Of a stretch of 64,000 nucleotides of DNA, positions 8,860-17,738 are shown one piece after another. Positions within the stretch are counted from its first letter, which is position 1. Every line of letters starts with the position of its first letter. Source of the DNA: JAJFJD01 sp965228695. GTDB lineage: Bacteria; Pseudomonadota; Alphaproteobacteria; UBA8366. Below the pieces are notes generated by a model. It did no database searches. It saw only the letters and a list, made by a program, of their open reading frames with translations, and was not told the origin of the DNA. A program made the position numbers and the translations under genes. The stretch spans positions 124,001-188,000 of the forward strand of contig CBDDIB010000001.1 in NCBI GenBank assembly GCA_965228695.1. The letters run 5' to 3'.

Positions 8860-10089
8860 TTACGCCGCCTTCTGCGCGTCCTGCCAGTCCCGGACCAGAT
8901 CGAGCACGCGGTCCACGTCTTCCTCGGTGTTGTAGAAGTGGAGCGCGAAGCGCAGCATGCCGCGGCGCACGGTGAGAACCACGTTATTCTCGGTCAGATA
9001 ATGGTACAGCGCGTCGGTATCGGCATCGCCGGCGCCGTCATGCGTTTCCTGCGTGTACTGCCCCGCGGTCACGATATGCGCCAGATGCGGGCCCGGCGGA
9101 CCGCCGCTCACCGGCAGACCCAGTTGATGCAGCCCGGCGGCGAGCCGGTGCGACAAGCCACAGACATAAGATTCGATCGCCGCCGGCCCGACCGCCAGCA
9201 GCAGATCGAGCGCCGGTTCCACCATCGCCGCCGCCGGAAAATTGTAGTTCCCCAGGTCGAAACGCCGTGCGCCCGGCATCAGGGCATAACTGTCGCCGCC
9301 CATGGTCGCCTCGTGCGTGCCCTCGCCCAGATCGACGCTGAACCGCGCCAGCGCCGCCGGCGTGATCTTCTCCGCCCATTCCCGGCGGCAATAGATGAAC
9401 CCCATCCCGTACAGGCCGAGCAGCGCTTTCTGGGTCGACACGGCAAGGGCGTCCACCTTCAGTGCCGCTACGTCGGTTTCCACGATGCCGACCGACTGCA
9501 CGCCGTCCACCAGAAGGAAAACGCCCCGTTCCCGGCAAGCCGCCCCCAGCTTTGCGACATCGGTGCGAAAACCGGGCGCGAAGGTCACCGTCGCCACGGT
9601 AACAAGCCGCGTCCGGTCGTCCATCGCGGCGATAATCCCATTCACGTCGATGAAACCGTCCCTATCCGGGATGTCGCGAATCTCAACGCCCTTCGTCCGG
9701 CCCAAGTTCAGCCACGGGTAGATGTTGTTCGGATGCTCCAGATTTCGGCACAGCACCACGTTGTCGCCGTCGGCCAACGGGACCGACGCCGCGATCATGT
9801 TCAATCCGTCGGAAACATTCTTCGTGAAGGCGATCTCGTCGCTGTCGGCGTTGATCAGCCGGGCGTACTTCTCGCGCACGCGCTCGATCATGTCGAAGTT
9901 GGCGGCCTTGTCGACACGCCCGTCGGTGAGCTTGTCGAGATAGGCGTCAAGCGCGGCCCGCGACTCGCGGCACGGCAGCCCGCGCGCAGCCGCGTTCATG
10001 TAGACCTTGTCCTGCGCGCCGGGAAAGCTCTCGCGGATCGCCGCGAAATCGGCGGGCGCGCCGCCCGTCGACACTCTGGCCTGCGACAT
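8860..10089 (-). CDS. class V aminotransferase-fold PLP enzyme
   Basis: A 409-residue PLP enzyme of the cysteine desulfurase/isopenicillin epimerase group. The ATG at 10089 is preceded by AAAAGGAAA; the open frame upstream to 10197 has no family similarity. Asp195 and Gln198 (LLVDGVQSVG) hold the cofactor and Lys221 (STQKALLG) should form the Schiff base. The cysteine-bearing loop of true desulfurases is not evident, and no isc or suf genes adjoin, so an epimerase, lyase or aminotransferase role is open. It ends 7 nt from the ThDP gene (convergent). A second class-V enzyme lies at 24649-25779. Confidence 0.85.
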   Translation of the reverse strand: MSQARVSTGGAPADFAAIRESFPGAQDKVYMNAAARGLPCRESRAALDAYLDKLTDGRVDKAANFDMIERVREKYARLINADSDEIAFTKNVSDGLNMIAASVPLADGDNVVLCRNLEHPNNIYPWLNLGRTKGVEIRDIPDRDGFIDVNGIIAAMDDRTRLVTVATVTFAPGFRTDVAKLGAACRERGVFLLVDGVQSVGIVETDVAALKVDALAVSTQKALLGLYGMGFIYCRREWAEKITPAALARFSVDLGEGTHEATMGGDSYALMPGARRFDLGNYNFPAAAMVEPALDLLLAVGPAAIESYVCGLSHRLAAGLHQLGLPVSGGPPGPHLAHIVTAGQYTQETHDGAGDADTDALYHYLTENNVVLTVRRGMLRFALHFYNTEEDVDRVLDLVRDWQDAQKAA

Positions 10090-10403
10090 GGTCGTTTCCT
10101 TTTCGAGATGTCGATCGACTCTGTTGGACCGGAAGCGTAACGCCATCGTCCGGCCGCCGCAAATACGCTCAGATTGCGTTTCAATGGAGCATAACAACCA
10201 CGTTGCGAATCGGATGATACAATTCAGGCAATCCGCAATCTCTATCGCGCATCGTGCCGTCGCCTTCTCTCGCTTGCCCAGCAGGCTTTTATCGACAGAC
10301 CGGGCAGCCTTGCTTGACCGTCTCGGGGCGCGCTTGTATTAGCTTTCGTCATATTTCCGTAACAATCAGCGTCAGTCCGATAGCATTATTTGGCTCCAAA
10401 TCG

Positions 10404-10871
10404 GTGCAGCAGGTTGCCGCGCTGCCCTTTGTCCCCACCAACGACGCGATTGACGTGCTGTTGATAACGTCACGTCGGCGCAAACGGTGGATCCTGCCGA
10501 AGGGATGGCCGGTCAAGAATCTCTCATTGCCGGAATCCGCCGCCAAAGAAGCATCCGAAGAAGCCGGCGTGCTTGGCCCGGTCTGGACCGACGCGGTCGG
10601 CAGCTACAGCTATTCCAAGAATACGAAGCCGGGTTATCCGGTACCGTGTCAGGTATTCATCTATCCGCTGTTTGTGATGCAGCACCGGTTGGCGTGGCGC
10701 GAACAGTCGCAACGGTCGTTTAAATGGCTTTCGCTGTCGGACGCCGCAGAACATGTCGAAGAGGACGGCGTCAGCAAGGTTCTCGAAGATCTCGCCACCA
10801 CTGGCGGATCCAGCCTGCACGCCTTTGTCGCAGAAACGATGGCGTCCACCGGCACGCCGACACCAACCTGA
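10404..10871 (+). CDS. Nudix hydrolase
   Basis: A Nudix domain beginning at QVAALPF with a near-canonical box, GWPVKNLSLPESAAKEASEEAGV (glycine, distal glutamate and the E-x-S-E-E-A-G core). The nearest known type is the diphosphoinositol-polyphosphate/Ap4A-like group. There is no ATG: the frame opens with GTG at 10254, but the extra 50 residues look non-conserved, so GTG 10404 gives a domain-sized 155-residue product; TTG 10314 is another option. The phosphate permease follows after 9 nt, so the two are probably co-transcribed. A role in clearing a nucleotide or inositol pyrophosphate signal tied to phosphate status is only inference. Confidence 0.82.
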   Translation: MQQVAALPFVPTNDAIDVLLITSRRRKRWILPKGWPVKNLSLPESAAKEASEEAGVLGPVWTDAVGSYSYSKNTKPGYPVPCQVFIYPLFVMQHRLAWREQSQRSFKWLSLSDAAEHVEEDGVSKVLEDLATTGGSSLHAFVAETMASTGTPTPT

Positions 10872-10880
10872 CGAGGCATC

Positions 10881-12365
10881 ATGGACCTGACGAAACAATC
10901 GCTCGACAAAGATCTCGAAAAACTGGTCCATGTCGAAGCCGCGACGCGCGTGACGGCCAACAGCGTCCGGTCCCACGGCTTCGCCTTCCTGTTCCTCGGC
11001 ATCACGGCGCTGATCGCCAGCATCTATTCCGGCGTTACGTCGGACGCGGCCCTCGTGGTCTTCGCCGCGATCCTCGGCGGGTACATGGCGCTCAACATCG
11101 GTGCGAACGATGTCGCCAATAACGTCGGGCCGGCGGTCGGGGCGCGGGCGCTCACCCTCGTCGGCGCGCTCGTCATCGCGGCAATCTTCGAGAGCGCCGG
11201 CGCGTTGATCGCCGGCGGCGATGTCGTCACGACGATATCGAAAGGCATCATCGATCCGTCGATGGTAAAGGATAATTCCGTTTTCATCTCGGCCATGATG
11301 GCGGCGCTTATCTCGTCGGCGGTCTGGGTCAATATCGCGACCTACATCGGCGCGCCGGTCTCAACGACGCACGCGGTTGTCGGCGGCGTCATGGGTGCGG
11401 GGATCGCCGCCGTGGGGTTCCAACTCGTCAACTGGGGGACGATGGGCGCAATCGCGGCGAGCTGGGTCATCTCACCCTTATTGGGGGGCGTGATCGCCGC
11501 CGGGTTCCTGGCCTTTATCAAGGTCAACGTGATCTATCAGCCCGACAAGATCGCCGCGGCGCGGCGCTGGGTGCCGCTGTTGGTGGCGATCATGGCGGGC
11601 GCGTTCGGCTGCTACCTGTCGATCAAGGGATTCAAGCGCATCTGGCGTCCCGACTCGACCATGGTCGCATTGGTCGGCATCACGATCTTCTTCGCGGTAT
11701 GGGCGATCATGCACCCGCTGATCCGGCGTCAATCCGAGGGGATGGAGAACCGCAACCAATCACTTCGTACGCTATTCCGCATTCCGCTGATCTGCTCCGC
11801 CGCGTTGCTGTCCTTCGCGCATGGCGCAAACGACGTGGCGAACGCCATCGGCCCCTTGGCGGCCATTCTGCACAGCGCACAATTCGGTGATATCGCCACG
11901 AAAGTCGCGATCCCCGTCTGGGTCATGTTGATCGGCGCATTCGGGATCAGCCTCGGCCTGTTTCTCTATGGTCCCAAGCTGATCCGCATGGTCGGCGCGC
12001 AGATTACCAAGATGAACCCGATGCGCGCCTATTGCGTCGCCTTATCCGCCGCGATCACCGTGATCATCGCGTCGTGGCTTGGCCTGCCGGTCAGTTCGAC
12101 GCATATCGCGGTCGGTGCGGTCTTCGGTGTCGGGTTCTTCCGCGAGTACTACACCAAACACAGCAAACGCCGCCGTGCGATGGTTCAGCCGCGCCGCACC
12201 ACCGACGAGAACGGCGAACCGAAACTTGGCGTCGAGGAGTTGCGGCACCGCAAACTGGTACGGCGGGCGCATTTCCTGACGATCGTGGCCGCCTGGGTGA
12301 TTACGGTGCCGGCGACCGCCCTGCTGTCAGCCGGCGTATTCTACGCCCTCAGCTATATCGAATGA
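10881..12365 (+). CDS. PiT-family inorganic phosphate transporter
   Basis: A 494-residue inner-membrane symporter of the PiT family. Both duplicated signature blocks are present: IGANDVANNVGPAVGARAL in the N-terminal half and FAHGANDVANAIGPLAAI in the C-terminal half. Each is followed by a PVSTTH/PVSSTH loop typical of the family. A polar segment of about 60 residues precedes the last hydrophobic helix. PiT genes are often paired with a PhoU-like DUF47 gene; here the neighbour is a Nudix hydrolase instead. It probably forms an operon with that gene and the MFS gene that starts 4 nt after its stop. Confidence 0.92.
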   Translation: MDLTKQSLDKDLEKLVHVEAATRVTANSVRSHGFAFLFLGITALIASIYSGVTSDAALVVFAAILGGYMALNIGANDVANNVGPAVGARALTLVGALVIAAIFESAGALIAGGDVVTTISKGIIDPSMVKDNSVFISAMMAALISSAVWVNIATYIGAPVSTTHAVVGGVMGAGIAAVGFQLVNWGTMGAIAASWVISPLLGGVIAAGFLAFIKVNVIYQPDKIAAARRWVPLLVAIMAGAFGCYLSIKGFKRIWRPDSTMVALVGITIFFAVWAIMHPLIRRQSEGMENRNQSLRTLFRIPLICSAALLSFAHGANDVANAIGPLAAILHSAQFGDIATKVAIPVWVMLIGAFGISLGLFLYGPKLIRMVGAQITKMNPMRAYCVALSAAITVIIASWLGLPVSSTHIAVGAVFGVGFFREYYTKHSKRRRAMVQPRRTTDENGEPKLGVEELRHRKLVRRAHFLTIVAAWVITVPATALLSAGVFYALSYIE

Positions 12366-12369
12366 CCGC

Positions 12370-13494
12370 ATGACCGGCACATCGGGAAGCTGGCGCGCCG
12401 TCGTGACGGCTTCGTCGGTGCTCTCGCTCACGTTGCTCGGCGACGCATTGATCTATGCCGTGCTGCCGGTCTATGCCGCATCCTTCGGCGTCAGCCTCGC
12501 CATGGTCGGCATCCTTCTCTCGGCCAACCGGTTTGTCCGCGTCTTCGCATACGGCGCCGTGGCAGCCCTCACCTACAAGATCGGCAGCCGCCGCATGTGC
12601 ATCATCGCAGCGGTTCTGGCCGTCGTCTCCACCACGACCTACGGTATTGGCCAAGGCTTCTGGGTCTTGCTCATCGGCCGCGTTCTCTGGGGCATAACCT
12701 ACGCCATCCTGCTGCTGGTCACGCTCGACTATGCGGTCGAATTCCGCAAGCAAGCCGGCACGCGCGTGGGTGTCAGCGTCGCGATACAGCGGACCGGCCC
12801 AATCGCGGCACTTCTGGGCGGCGCGTGGCTGACCGGGCTGATCGGGCCGACCCAAGTGTTCCTCGTGCTGGCGGGCGTGTCGGTGCTGGCCATCCCGCTG
12901 GCCATGAGCCTTCCAGCCCGGCGCGAGGGCGAGCAACAACAGACCCCACCCAAACGCCTCGGCCGGCCCTATCCGGTCGACCTGGTGTTCTTCCTGTTGG
13001 GGTTCGGCGTCGACGGCGTCTTCGCCATCAGCATTGCCCTTATCTTCGCGCAGGATTCTTCCGCCGCGGTCGCCGTCATGTCCGGCGGCGCAATCCTGGC
13101 GATGCGGCATCTCGCCGGCGCAGTGGCGGCGCCGGTTTTCGGTTGGGCAGCAGACCGGTTCGGAACGCGCCGCGTGTTCATCACGTCCGCCCTCTTGACG
13201 ATTGCCGGCTTCGCCTGCATTGCCGCAAGTTTCACCGTCATCGGCGCGGTGGCCATGCTGATCTTCCGGGGCGCGCTGGCCTCGCTGGGTCCCGCGATCA
13301 TCGTGGACGGGCTCGCCGAGGACGACGCGGCAATCGGCCCTCTCGCCCGCATGCAGGCATGGCGCGATCTCGGCGCGGCGATTGGCCCGCTGACCACCGG
13401 GTTCGCCCTCACTTTCGTCTCGGCGCAACTCCTTCACGGCGGTGTCGCCGTGATGCTCGTACTCGGTTTGCTTTATTGGATGCGAGCGCGCTAG
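12370..13494 (+). CDS. MFS transporter
   Basis: A 374-residue, strongly hydrophobic protein with about twelve membrane segments and an MFS layout: a charged loop between helices 2 and 3, a longer hydrophilic loop in the middle (PARREGEQQQTPPKRLGRP), and the DRFGTRR motif-A repeat in the second half. It starts 4 nt after the phosphate permease, so it is probably translated from the same message. The substrate cannot be predicted. It converges on the LacI regulator. Confidence 0.85.
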   Translation: MTGTSGSWRAVVTASSVLSLTLLGDALIYAVLPVYAASFGVSLAMVGILLSANRFVRVFAYGAVAALTYKIGSRRMCIIAAVLAVVSTTTYGIGQGFWVLLIGRVLWGITYAILLLVTLDYAVEFRKQAGTRVGVSVAIQRTGPIAALLGGAWLTGLIGPTQVFLVLAGVSVLAIPLAMSLPARREGEQQQTPPKRLGRPYPVDLVFFLLGFGVDGVFAISIALIFAQDSSAAVAVMSGGAILAMRHLAGAVAAPVFGWAADRFGTRRVFITSALLTIAGFACIAASFTVIGAVAMLIFRGALASLGPAIIVDGLAEDDAAIGPLARMQAWRDLGAAIGPLTTGFALTFVSAQLLHGGVAVMLVLGLLYWMRAR

Positions 13495-13498
13495 GCGA

Positions 13499-14521
13499 CT
13501 ACTCGGCGGACGCAACGCGCTTGGTTGTCTCGCGTTCGACCAAACGGCACGGCACCAACGTGTTCTCGAGGATCTCCTCGGGACTAGATACCATCCGTGT
13601 CAGAAGATCGATCATCCGGTCGGCCATCTGCCGCACCGGCAGGCGGACAGTCGTCAGGTTGTAGCTTTGCCATTCAGCCATCGGAATGTCGTCGAAACCG
13701 ACGACCGAGACTTGTTCCGGCACGGTCACGCCAAGATCGATTCGCGCTTCTTCCAGGAATCCGATGGCGGTGAGATCGTTTCCGCACAACACGCCATCGG
13801 GCGGACGATCCATCGACAGCAACTGTTCCGCTGCCCGCGCACCGGCCTGATAGGTGTAATCGCCGCCGAGTTGCGCAATCGGCTCGAGCCCGGCTTCGCC
13901 GAGCCCGCGGAGATGTCCGGCCAGCCGCGCCTTGGTCGTCCAGCTTCCCTCCAAGCCCTCTACGATGGCAATCCGGCGGCAACCCGTCTGGACAAGATGG
14001 CGCGCCGCCAATACGCCGCCCTGTTCGAGGTCGGCACATACCGATGCGGCGAGGCCTTGCTCGTCGATCCGATTGAGAAGTGCGGTGCGCAATCCGCTGG
14101 CCCGGCACGCGGCAATCATGTCCGGCGTGACCACGATTGATGTCAGCAACACCGTGCCAACCTGGTATTGGCGGAACATGGCGACGACGTCATCGATCGC
14201 ATTTTCCGGTCCCAACTGGGCCGTGATCGGGATCAGCCCCGCCGCATGCAGACGTTCGGTCAACGCGGAATGGATCGTGGCGTGAAAGGGATTCCGCAGA
14301 TCCCCCATGATGATGCCGACGATGTTGCTGCGCCGGGAGATCAGGGCCTGGGCGATGGCGTTCGGCTCATAGCCCAACGCCTTGGCGGTCTTCAGCACCT
14401 TGGCCCGCGTCGCCGGCTTTACATATGCGTCCCGCGAAAAAGCGCGCGACACCGTGGAACGCGAGACTCCCAGAGTCTTCGCAACATCGGCAGCGGTTAC
14501 CCGGGCGTTTTTATCCATCAT
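13499..14521 (-). CDS. LacI-family transcriptional regulator
   Basis: A 340-residue repressor-type regulator. The N-terminal helix-turn-helix VTAADVAKTLGVSRSTVSRAF and hinge region KALGYEPNAIAQALISRRSN are classic LacI/GalR. The rest is a periplasmic-binding-protein-like effector domain (CGNDLTAIGFLEEARIDLGVTVPEQVSVVGFDDI). It is divergent from a TRAP transporter and catabolic operon, and a perfect palindrome with a central CG lies at that operon's predicted start site. It is therefore the likely local repressor, released by the imported substrate or an intermediate. Confidence 0.92.
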   Translation of the reverse strand: MMDKNARVTAADVAKTLGVSRSTVSRAFSRDAYVKPATRAKVLKTAKALGYEPNAIAQALISRRSNIVGIIMGDLRNPFHATIHSALTERLHAAGLIPITAQLGPENAIDDVVAMFRQYQVGTVLLTSIVVTPDMIAACRASGLRTALLNRIDEQGLAASVCADLEQGGVLAARHLVQTGCRRIAIVEGLEGSWTTKARLAGHLRGLGEAGLEPIAQLGGDYTYQAGARAAEQLLSMDRPPDGVLCGNDLTAIGFLEEARIDLGVTVPEQVSVVGFDDIPMAEWQSYNLTTVRLPVRQMADRMIDLLTRMVSSPEEILENTLVPCRLVERETTKRVASAE

Positions 14522-14610
14522 GACGTTGGATCGGCACGGCGGCTTCTTGTGTGGATCGCATTGTGATCACGTACTCATTATTTGATCAATAGACAGCAAT
14601 TTTTGATTCA

Positions 14611-14639
14611 TTGCCAGTGTAATTTTAACATGTTATATT
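14611..14639 (+). promoter_or_regulatory. predicted sigma-70-type promoter of the TRAP operon
   Basis: A -35-like TTGCCA (14611-14616) and a -10-like TATATT (14634-14639) are separated by exactly 17 bp in an AT-rich stretch. Transcription would start near 14646, inside the adjacent palindrome. Read from sequence only. Confidence 0.55.
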
Positions 14640-14657
14640 CTGCACACGTGTGCAGAA
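14638..14657. promoter_or_regulatory. perfect 20-bp palindrome, likely LacI-family operator
   Basis: The arms TTCTGCACAC and GTGTGCAGAA are exact inverse complements meeting at a central CG, the symmetry preferred by LacI/GalR proteins. The site covers the predicted transcription start of the TRAP operon and lies about 120 bp from the divergent LacI-family gene, an arrangement fit for direct repression. Confidence 0.65.
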
Positions 14658-14685
14658 AAAGCACAGAAAATGTTTTTGGGAGGGA

Positions 14686-15726
14686 ATGATGCTTTCTTGC
14701 AAGCCCGTGTCGGAAAAACTCGCCAAATTCGTCGCCGCCGCAGCCGTGGCCTGCTTAACGGCAACCGGCGCCCAGGCGGCGGATGCCGTAAAATGGAACC
14801 TCGCGCTGTTCGGAAGCCCTGCCTTTCGGGTTGCCGGCGAATCACTCGCCGACTACGTAAACAAAAACAGCGGCGGGTCTTTCGAAATCACGGTGCACAA
14901 GGGCACTTTGTCCCCATCCCGCGAAATCCTCGACAACCTATCGATCGGCGCGTTCGAACTCGGCTACGTCGTTTCGTCCTACCACCCCGGCAAGAATCCG
15001 TTGATGTCGGTCCTCGACCTGCCGTTCCTGCCGATCAAGACGATGGAACAGCGTGCGGCCATCGCCGAGGCGCTGTTCGATCATCCCGCCGTGAAAGCGG
15101 AATTCGGGCGCTGGCAGACCGTGCCCGTCATGGCGGTCGTCCAGCCGAACTACGAGATCATGGGCAAGGGCAAGGAACCGACATCGCTTGAGGCGTTCAA
15201 CGGCATGCGGCTCAAAGCGACCAGCGGGATCGGCGCGGCCCTCGGCAAATTCGGCGCGGTGCGCGTGCCGATGACCGGGTCGGAGCAATACAACGGTCTA
15301 CAGACCGGTGTGATCGATGCCGTCGCGGCGACGCCATCGGCGCATGGCGGCTGGAAACTCTACGAGTTGTCTAAATGGTACACGGTCGGCATGGATGCGG
15401 GTTCGGCGCATGTGACCCTCGTCGCCAACGGCGCCGCCTATAAAGGTCTGTCCGCCGCGCATAAGGAGCTGCTGAAGAAGGCGAAAGAGCACGCCTACGC
15501 GAAAACCATCGAAGCCCAATCGCAAGCCGCCGCGAACTACGCGCCCGCGTTCAAGAAATTCAAATTGAAACGAATCAACGTTCCGGCATCGATGCAAGAG
15601 CAACTGCGCGACGAGGCGGCGAAACCGGTTTGGGCCAAGTTCGTGTCCGACCGCAAGGCGAAGAAACAGCCGGGGCAGGAAATTCTCGACTTCGTCCTCG
15701 CCGAAGCGAAGAAATCCGCCAAATAG
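14686..15726 (+). CDS. dctP: TRAP transporter solute-binding protein, DctP type
   Basis: Periplasmic binding protein of a TRAP transporter (about 346 residues). GGGAGGG precedes two in-frame ATGs (14686, 14689); the later one has better spacing. A signal peptide with hydrophobic core FVAAAAVACLTATGAQA is followed by the mature DAVKWNLALFGSPAF. DctP blocks include GMRLKATSGIGAALGKFGAVRVPM, which holds the arginine that binds substrate carboxylates in this family, and YNGLQTGVIDA. It is first in an operon with both membrane subunits, SMP-30, an HpsN-like dehydrogenase and an SDR, so the ligand is probably an organic anion or sugar acid. Confidence 0.9.
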   Translation: MMLSCKPVSEKLAKFVAAAAVACLTATGAQAADAVKWNLALFGSPAFRVAGESLADYVNKNSGGSFEITVHKGTLSPSREILDNLSIGAFELGYVVSSYHPGKNPLMSVLDLPFLPIKTMEQRAAIAEALFDHPAVKAEFGRWQTVPVMAVVQPNYEIMGKGKEPTSLEAFNGMRLKATSGIGAALGKFGAVRVPMTGSEQYNGLQTGVIDAVAATPSAHGGWKLYELSKWYTVGMDAGSAHVTLVANGAAYKGLSAAHKELLKKAKEHAYAKTIEAQSQAAANYAPAFKKFKLKRINVPASMQEQLRDEAAKPVWAKFVSDRKAKKQPGQEILDFVLAEAKKSAK

Positions 15727-15807
15727 AAAACCGCACCGTTCAACGGCGCGTTAGGCAATTCGCGTCTGCCGGCCGCACCGCCGCAACACAGCCATCCGAG
15801 GTTCGCC

Positions 15808-16380
15808 ATGCCCGGCCCTCAACACGCCCCCGCCTTACAACGATGCGATGACGCATTAGTCCGGATCGAAACCGTGACCGCGTGGCTCGGCGGCTTCGTC
15901 ATCTTTCTGTTGATGTTCATGGTCACCGCGGAAGTGATCCTGCGCCGATTGTTCAACAGCCCGATCCCCGGACAACAGGACGTCACGATCCTGTCGATGG
16001 TGGCCTTCGGGGTCCTGTGCATTTCCTATTGCTACCGGCAAGCCGGGCACATCCGGATGGACCTTGTCCTCAAAGTGACCGACGGCAGGCTGCGATGGCT
16101 GCTGAACCTGATGATCACGATCATCGCACTGGTGACGGTTTCCGCCGTCTGGCCGGGAACCTGGGCCCATTTCGTCCGCGCCTATGATCTCGGCGACTCC
16201 ACGTTCGGCGTCGGTCTGCCGACATGGCCGTCGAAACTCGCCGTGCCGATCGGCCTCGGGCTGCTGTGGATTCGCCTGATGCTCGAACTTTGGGTTTATG
16301 GACGTCTTGTCGCCCGCCCCGACGCAGAGCCCGTCGGCGTGCCCCGGTCGCCCGATCCGCGCGAAGACATGGACGCGTGA
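15808..16380 (+). CDS. dctQ: TRAP transporter small permease, DctQ type
   Basis: A 190-residue membrane protein with four hydrophobic segments and the DctQ pattern. The first helix is WLGGFVIFLLMFMVTAEVILRR and is followed by a short periplasmic loop. The next helix contains GVLCISYCYRQAGHIRMDLVL, the usual place of the conserved H-I-R-[MV]-D. It lies 81 nt after the binding protein, and its stop is 5 nt before the large permease start. It forms the membrane complex with DctM and receives substrate from DctP. Confidence 0.88.
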   Translation: MPGPQHAPALQRCDDALVRIETVTAWLGGFVIFLLMFMVTAEVILRRLFNSPIPGQQDVTILSMVAFGVLCISYCYRQAGHIRMDLVLKVTDGRLRWLLNLMITIIALVTVSAVWPGTWAHFVRAYDLGDSTFGVGLPTWPSKLAVPIGLGLLWIRLMLELWVYGRLVARPDAEPVGVPRSPDPREDMDA

Positions 16381-16385
16381 CCGTC

Positions 16386-17702
16386 ATGGATCCGCTCACC
16401 CTCGGCGCACTTGGCTTCGTCGTCCTTATCCTCATGGTGATGTTCGGCGTCCATATCGTGTTCGCAACCGCGTTGACCGGCTTCATCGGGATCGCGATCC
16501 TCAAGGGGTGGACAGTCGCCGCGAATATTGCCGGAATCATTCCGCACTCCACCTCGTCCAACTATCTGTTCAGCGTGCTGCCGATGTTCATTCTGATCGG
16601 CTTCTTCGCCCATGCCTCGGGCATGGTCCGCGGCGCATACCGGGCCGCCCGGGCGTGGATGGGGTGGATGCCGGGCGGGCTGGCGATATCCACGGTCTTC
16701 GCCGCCGCCGGATTCGGCGCGGTGTCGGGTGCGAGCCAAGCGACGGCAGCGGTGTTCGCCCGCGTTGCCATCCCAGAGCTGTTGAAATTCAAATACAACC
16801 CGTCCCTGTCGGCGGCGGCCGTCGCCGCTTCTGGAACGCTGGCGTCGCTGATCCCGCCGAGCGCGGCGCTGGTCGTCTACGGCGCAATTGTCGATCAGTC
16901 GATCGGACGCCTGCTACTCGCCGGATTCGTACCGGGCGTCTTCTCCGCGCTGCTCTACGCGGCCTTCCTTTTCCTGCGCTTCTCCATGAACCCGGAGTTG
17001 GGCCGGCCGATCACGTCGGTGCCCTGGCGCGAGCGCGGCGCATCGCTCGGCGGCGTCTTTCCGATCGTCATGGTCATGGTGCTGATCCTGGGCGGCATGT
17101 CGACCGGTTGGACGACACCGACCGAGGCCGGCGCAGCCGGCGCTTTCATCGTCTTCGCCTATGCGCTGCTCCGCCGCCGGCTGACCGTCGATGCGTTGAA
17201 TTCGTCGCTGATCGAGACTGCAAAGCTCACGGTGATGATCTTCTCGACCTTCTGGGGCGTCTTCATCTTCGCTCGTTTCCTCGCCTTCACGCGGTCGCCG
17301 ACGGTGATCGCCGAGTGGATCGTCGCCCTGCCGTTCGATCCTACATTGGTCCTCGTGGCCATCCTGATCGGCTATGCGTTCCTCGGCATGTTCATGAGCG
17401 CATCCGGCATGATGCTGCTGACGTTGCCGGTCATCTTCCCGGCGATCGTGAAACTCGGGATCGACCCGATCCTGTTCGGCATCCTGGTCGTGAAGATGAT
17501 CGAGATCGGCCTGATCACCCCGCCGGTCGGATTGAACGTCTATGTCGTCGGCGGTATCCGCACCGACATACCCATGCATCATATTTTCAAGGCCGTCTGG
17601 CCCTTCGTGGTGATCGACGTTTTGACCGTCGCCTTGCTGATTCTGTTCCCGCAGATCGTGCTTTTCCTGCCGGATCTTGTTATGAGCGCGGGTCCCTCAT
17701 GA
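16386..17702 (+). CDS. dctM: TRAP transporter large permease, DctM type
   Basis: A 438-residue, very hydrophobic ion-coupled permease of the DctM family. The ATG at 16386 begins the conserved N-terminus (DPLTLGALGFVVLILMVMFGVHIVF); the frame reads back to 16224, but that part overlaps dctQ. Family marks are AASGTLASLIPPSAALVVYG and the C-terminal LITPPVGLNVYVVGGI. It would use a sodium or proton gradient to import the ligand bound by DctP. Confidence 0.9.
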   Translation: MDPLTLGALGFVVLILMVMFGVHIVFATALTGFIGIAILKGWTVAANIAGIIPHSTSSNYLFSVLPMFILIGFFAHASGMVRGAYRAARAWMGWMPGGLAISTVFAAAGFGAVSGASQATAAVFARVAIPELLKFKYNPSLSAAAVAASGTLASLIPPSAALVVYGAIVDQSIGRLLLAGFVPGVFSALLYAAFLFLRFSMNPELGRPITSVPWRERGASLGGVFPIVMVMVLILGGMSTGWTTPTEAGAAGAFIVFAYALLRRRLTVDALNSSLIETAKLTVMIFSTFWGVFIFARFLAFTRSPTVIAEWIVALPFDPTLVLVAILIGYAFLGMFMSASGMMLLTLPVIFPAIVKLGIDPILFGILVVKMIEIGLITPPVGLNVYVVGGIRTDIPMHHIFKAVWPFVVIDVLTVALLILFPQIVLFLPDLVMSAGPS

Positions 17703-17738
17703 CGTTGCCGGTTAAACAATAAATCGAAAGACCCCATA

